Part shown: piece after piece, positions 5,691 through 6,058 of the stretch
Position numbering within the stretch: position 1 is the stretch's first letter
Layout: the number at the start of each line of letters is the position of its first letter
Source of the DNA: Alphaproteobacteria bacterium
GTDB lineage: Bacteria > Pseudomonadota > Alphaproteobacteria > Rickettsiales > UBA998
Direction: 5' to 3'
DNA length: 6,058 nucleotides
Assembly (NCBI GenBank): GCA_021730835.1
Contig: JAKFYP010000181.1
Location: 1 to 6,058, forward strand
The notes under the pieces: model-generated
The model's input: the letters and a program-made list of their open reading frames with translations, nothing else
What the model was told of the DNA's origin: nothing
Databases searched by the model: none
Position numbers and translations under genes: made by a program

Positions 5691-5735
5691 ATAGCCGATT
5701 TGATTTATATGCAGCCACACAAGTAAATCGGCTAT
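5691..5735. repeat. 11-bp inverted repeat overlapping the element's left end
   Basis: ATAGCCGATTT (5691-5701) lies outside the element and is the exact inverse of AAATCGGCTAT (5725-5735) inside its left terminal repeat. It is also identical in sequence and orientation to 5905-5915 in the right terminal repeat. Three copies of one 11-mer therefore exist, and the middle copy could pair with either neighbour. Confidence 0.7.
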
Positions 5736-5931
5736 ATCTGTTTTTCGGTATTCATTTCACGATAAAGCAAAATGGGCGCGAGCGACAGTCTTTTTACCCT
5801 ACCCTGACGAGGAAAAGCGTCAGCAGGTCGTTGCTTTTAGTGCAAAGATCAGAAACTCCCTGTTGCCTTGTGCTCCGGTCACCAGGCTTTCGGTGGCTCC
5901 CCTTATAGCCGATTTACTTGTGTGGCTGCAT
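5709..5931. mobile_element. 223-bp element with perfect 28-bp terminal inverted repeats
   Basis: Positions 5709-5736 (beginning ATGCAGCCACACAAGTAAAT) and 5904-5931 are exact inverted copies over 28 bp. The 167 bp between them encode no credible protein, although they contain a small CTGACG/CGTCAG stem around 5804-5823. No target-site duplication is visible at the two ends; a copy could have been displaced if the sequence to the right is a later insertion. The left end sits about 107 bp upstream of recJ and shows TATAAA on the minus strand at its boundary. It could be a MITE or a relic of an insertion sequence. I do not recognise the family, and its ends are unrelated to those of the element at 3306-3595. 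Confidence 0.6.
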
Positions 5932-6058
5932 CACTACTGTCCGGTTAAGCGCGTAGGATAGCGTGACATTATGTTGATGGGCAATGATTTTTTGTCATTT
6001 TTTTCTGGGGTCGATTTGGATTGGGTTTGGTAATTTCTGGTAGGTCTTCGGTTTTTTG
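5932..6058. other. Non-coding end of window, possible insertion-sequence terminus
   Basis: No gene is visible. The stretch begins CACTACTGTCCGGTTAAG immediately after the 28-bp repeat of the preceding element. From memory, ACTGTCCG-type termini occur at the ends of some IS4-group insertion sequences, so this may be the outer end of an element whose transposase lies beyond the right edge. The remainder is T/G-rich with no start codon in a long frame. The family suggestion is weak because only one end is present. Confidence 0.25.

Noticed and set aside
5663..5908. Plus-strand frame of 81 codons upstream of recJ
   Set aside because: It spans the left inverted repeat and most of the 223-bp element and has no protein-like pattern. 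It is best explained as chance in repeat DNA.

Overview
The window looks chromosomal and most likely alphaproteobacterial. It has GC-rich coding DNA, an AddB of the alphaproteobacterial type (no Walker A motif seen in its N-terminal part) and a RecJ with a DYDVDG motif I. Between the genes lie AT-richer spacers with several long inverted repeats. I could not assign a genus.

Layout. Positions 1-2095 (minus) hold the N-terminal ~698 codons of addB, the nuclease/helicase-like subunit of the AddAB double-strand-break repair enzyme. The C-terminal nuclease domain lies beyond the left edge. Just upstream, in the same orientation, is a 71-codon gene for a small exported or lipoprotein-like peptide (2144-2359). 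An AT-rich divergent intergenic region follows, with a perfect DnaA-box 9-mer and small dyads. A good sigma70-like promoter then leads into a plus-strand gene for a ~129-residue periplasmic protein of unknown function (2838-3227). Positions 3785-5602 (minus) are a complete recJ, a single-strand 5'-3' exonuclease. Two DNA recombination and repair genes, addB and recJ, therefore share the window and the strand, but the plus-strand gene and repeats between them mean they are not one operon.

The unusual content is in the two non-coding stretches. Between 3228 and 3784 there is a 50-nt stem-loop, then a 290-bp transposase-less element. The element has perfect 23-bp terminal inverted repeats and is flanked by identical 9-bp direct repeats, so it is MITE-like. 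Inside it are two neighbouring hairpins whose 7-nt loops are perfect reverse complements of each other, plus further nested stems. Next to it is a small reading-frame remnant that would have ended exactly at the insertion point. Upstream of recJ, 5603-6058 holds a 10-bp perfect hairpin, a second and unrelated transposase-less element (223 bp, perfect 28-bp inverted repeats), and a possible insertion-sequence end running off the window.

The gene calls for addB and recJ are firm. The two small exported proteins are plausible but unrecognised. The repeat structures are read directly from the sequence, but whether they are mobile or act as RNA is inference.
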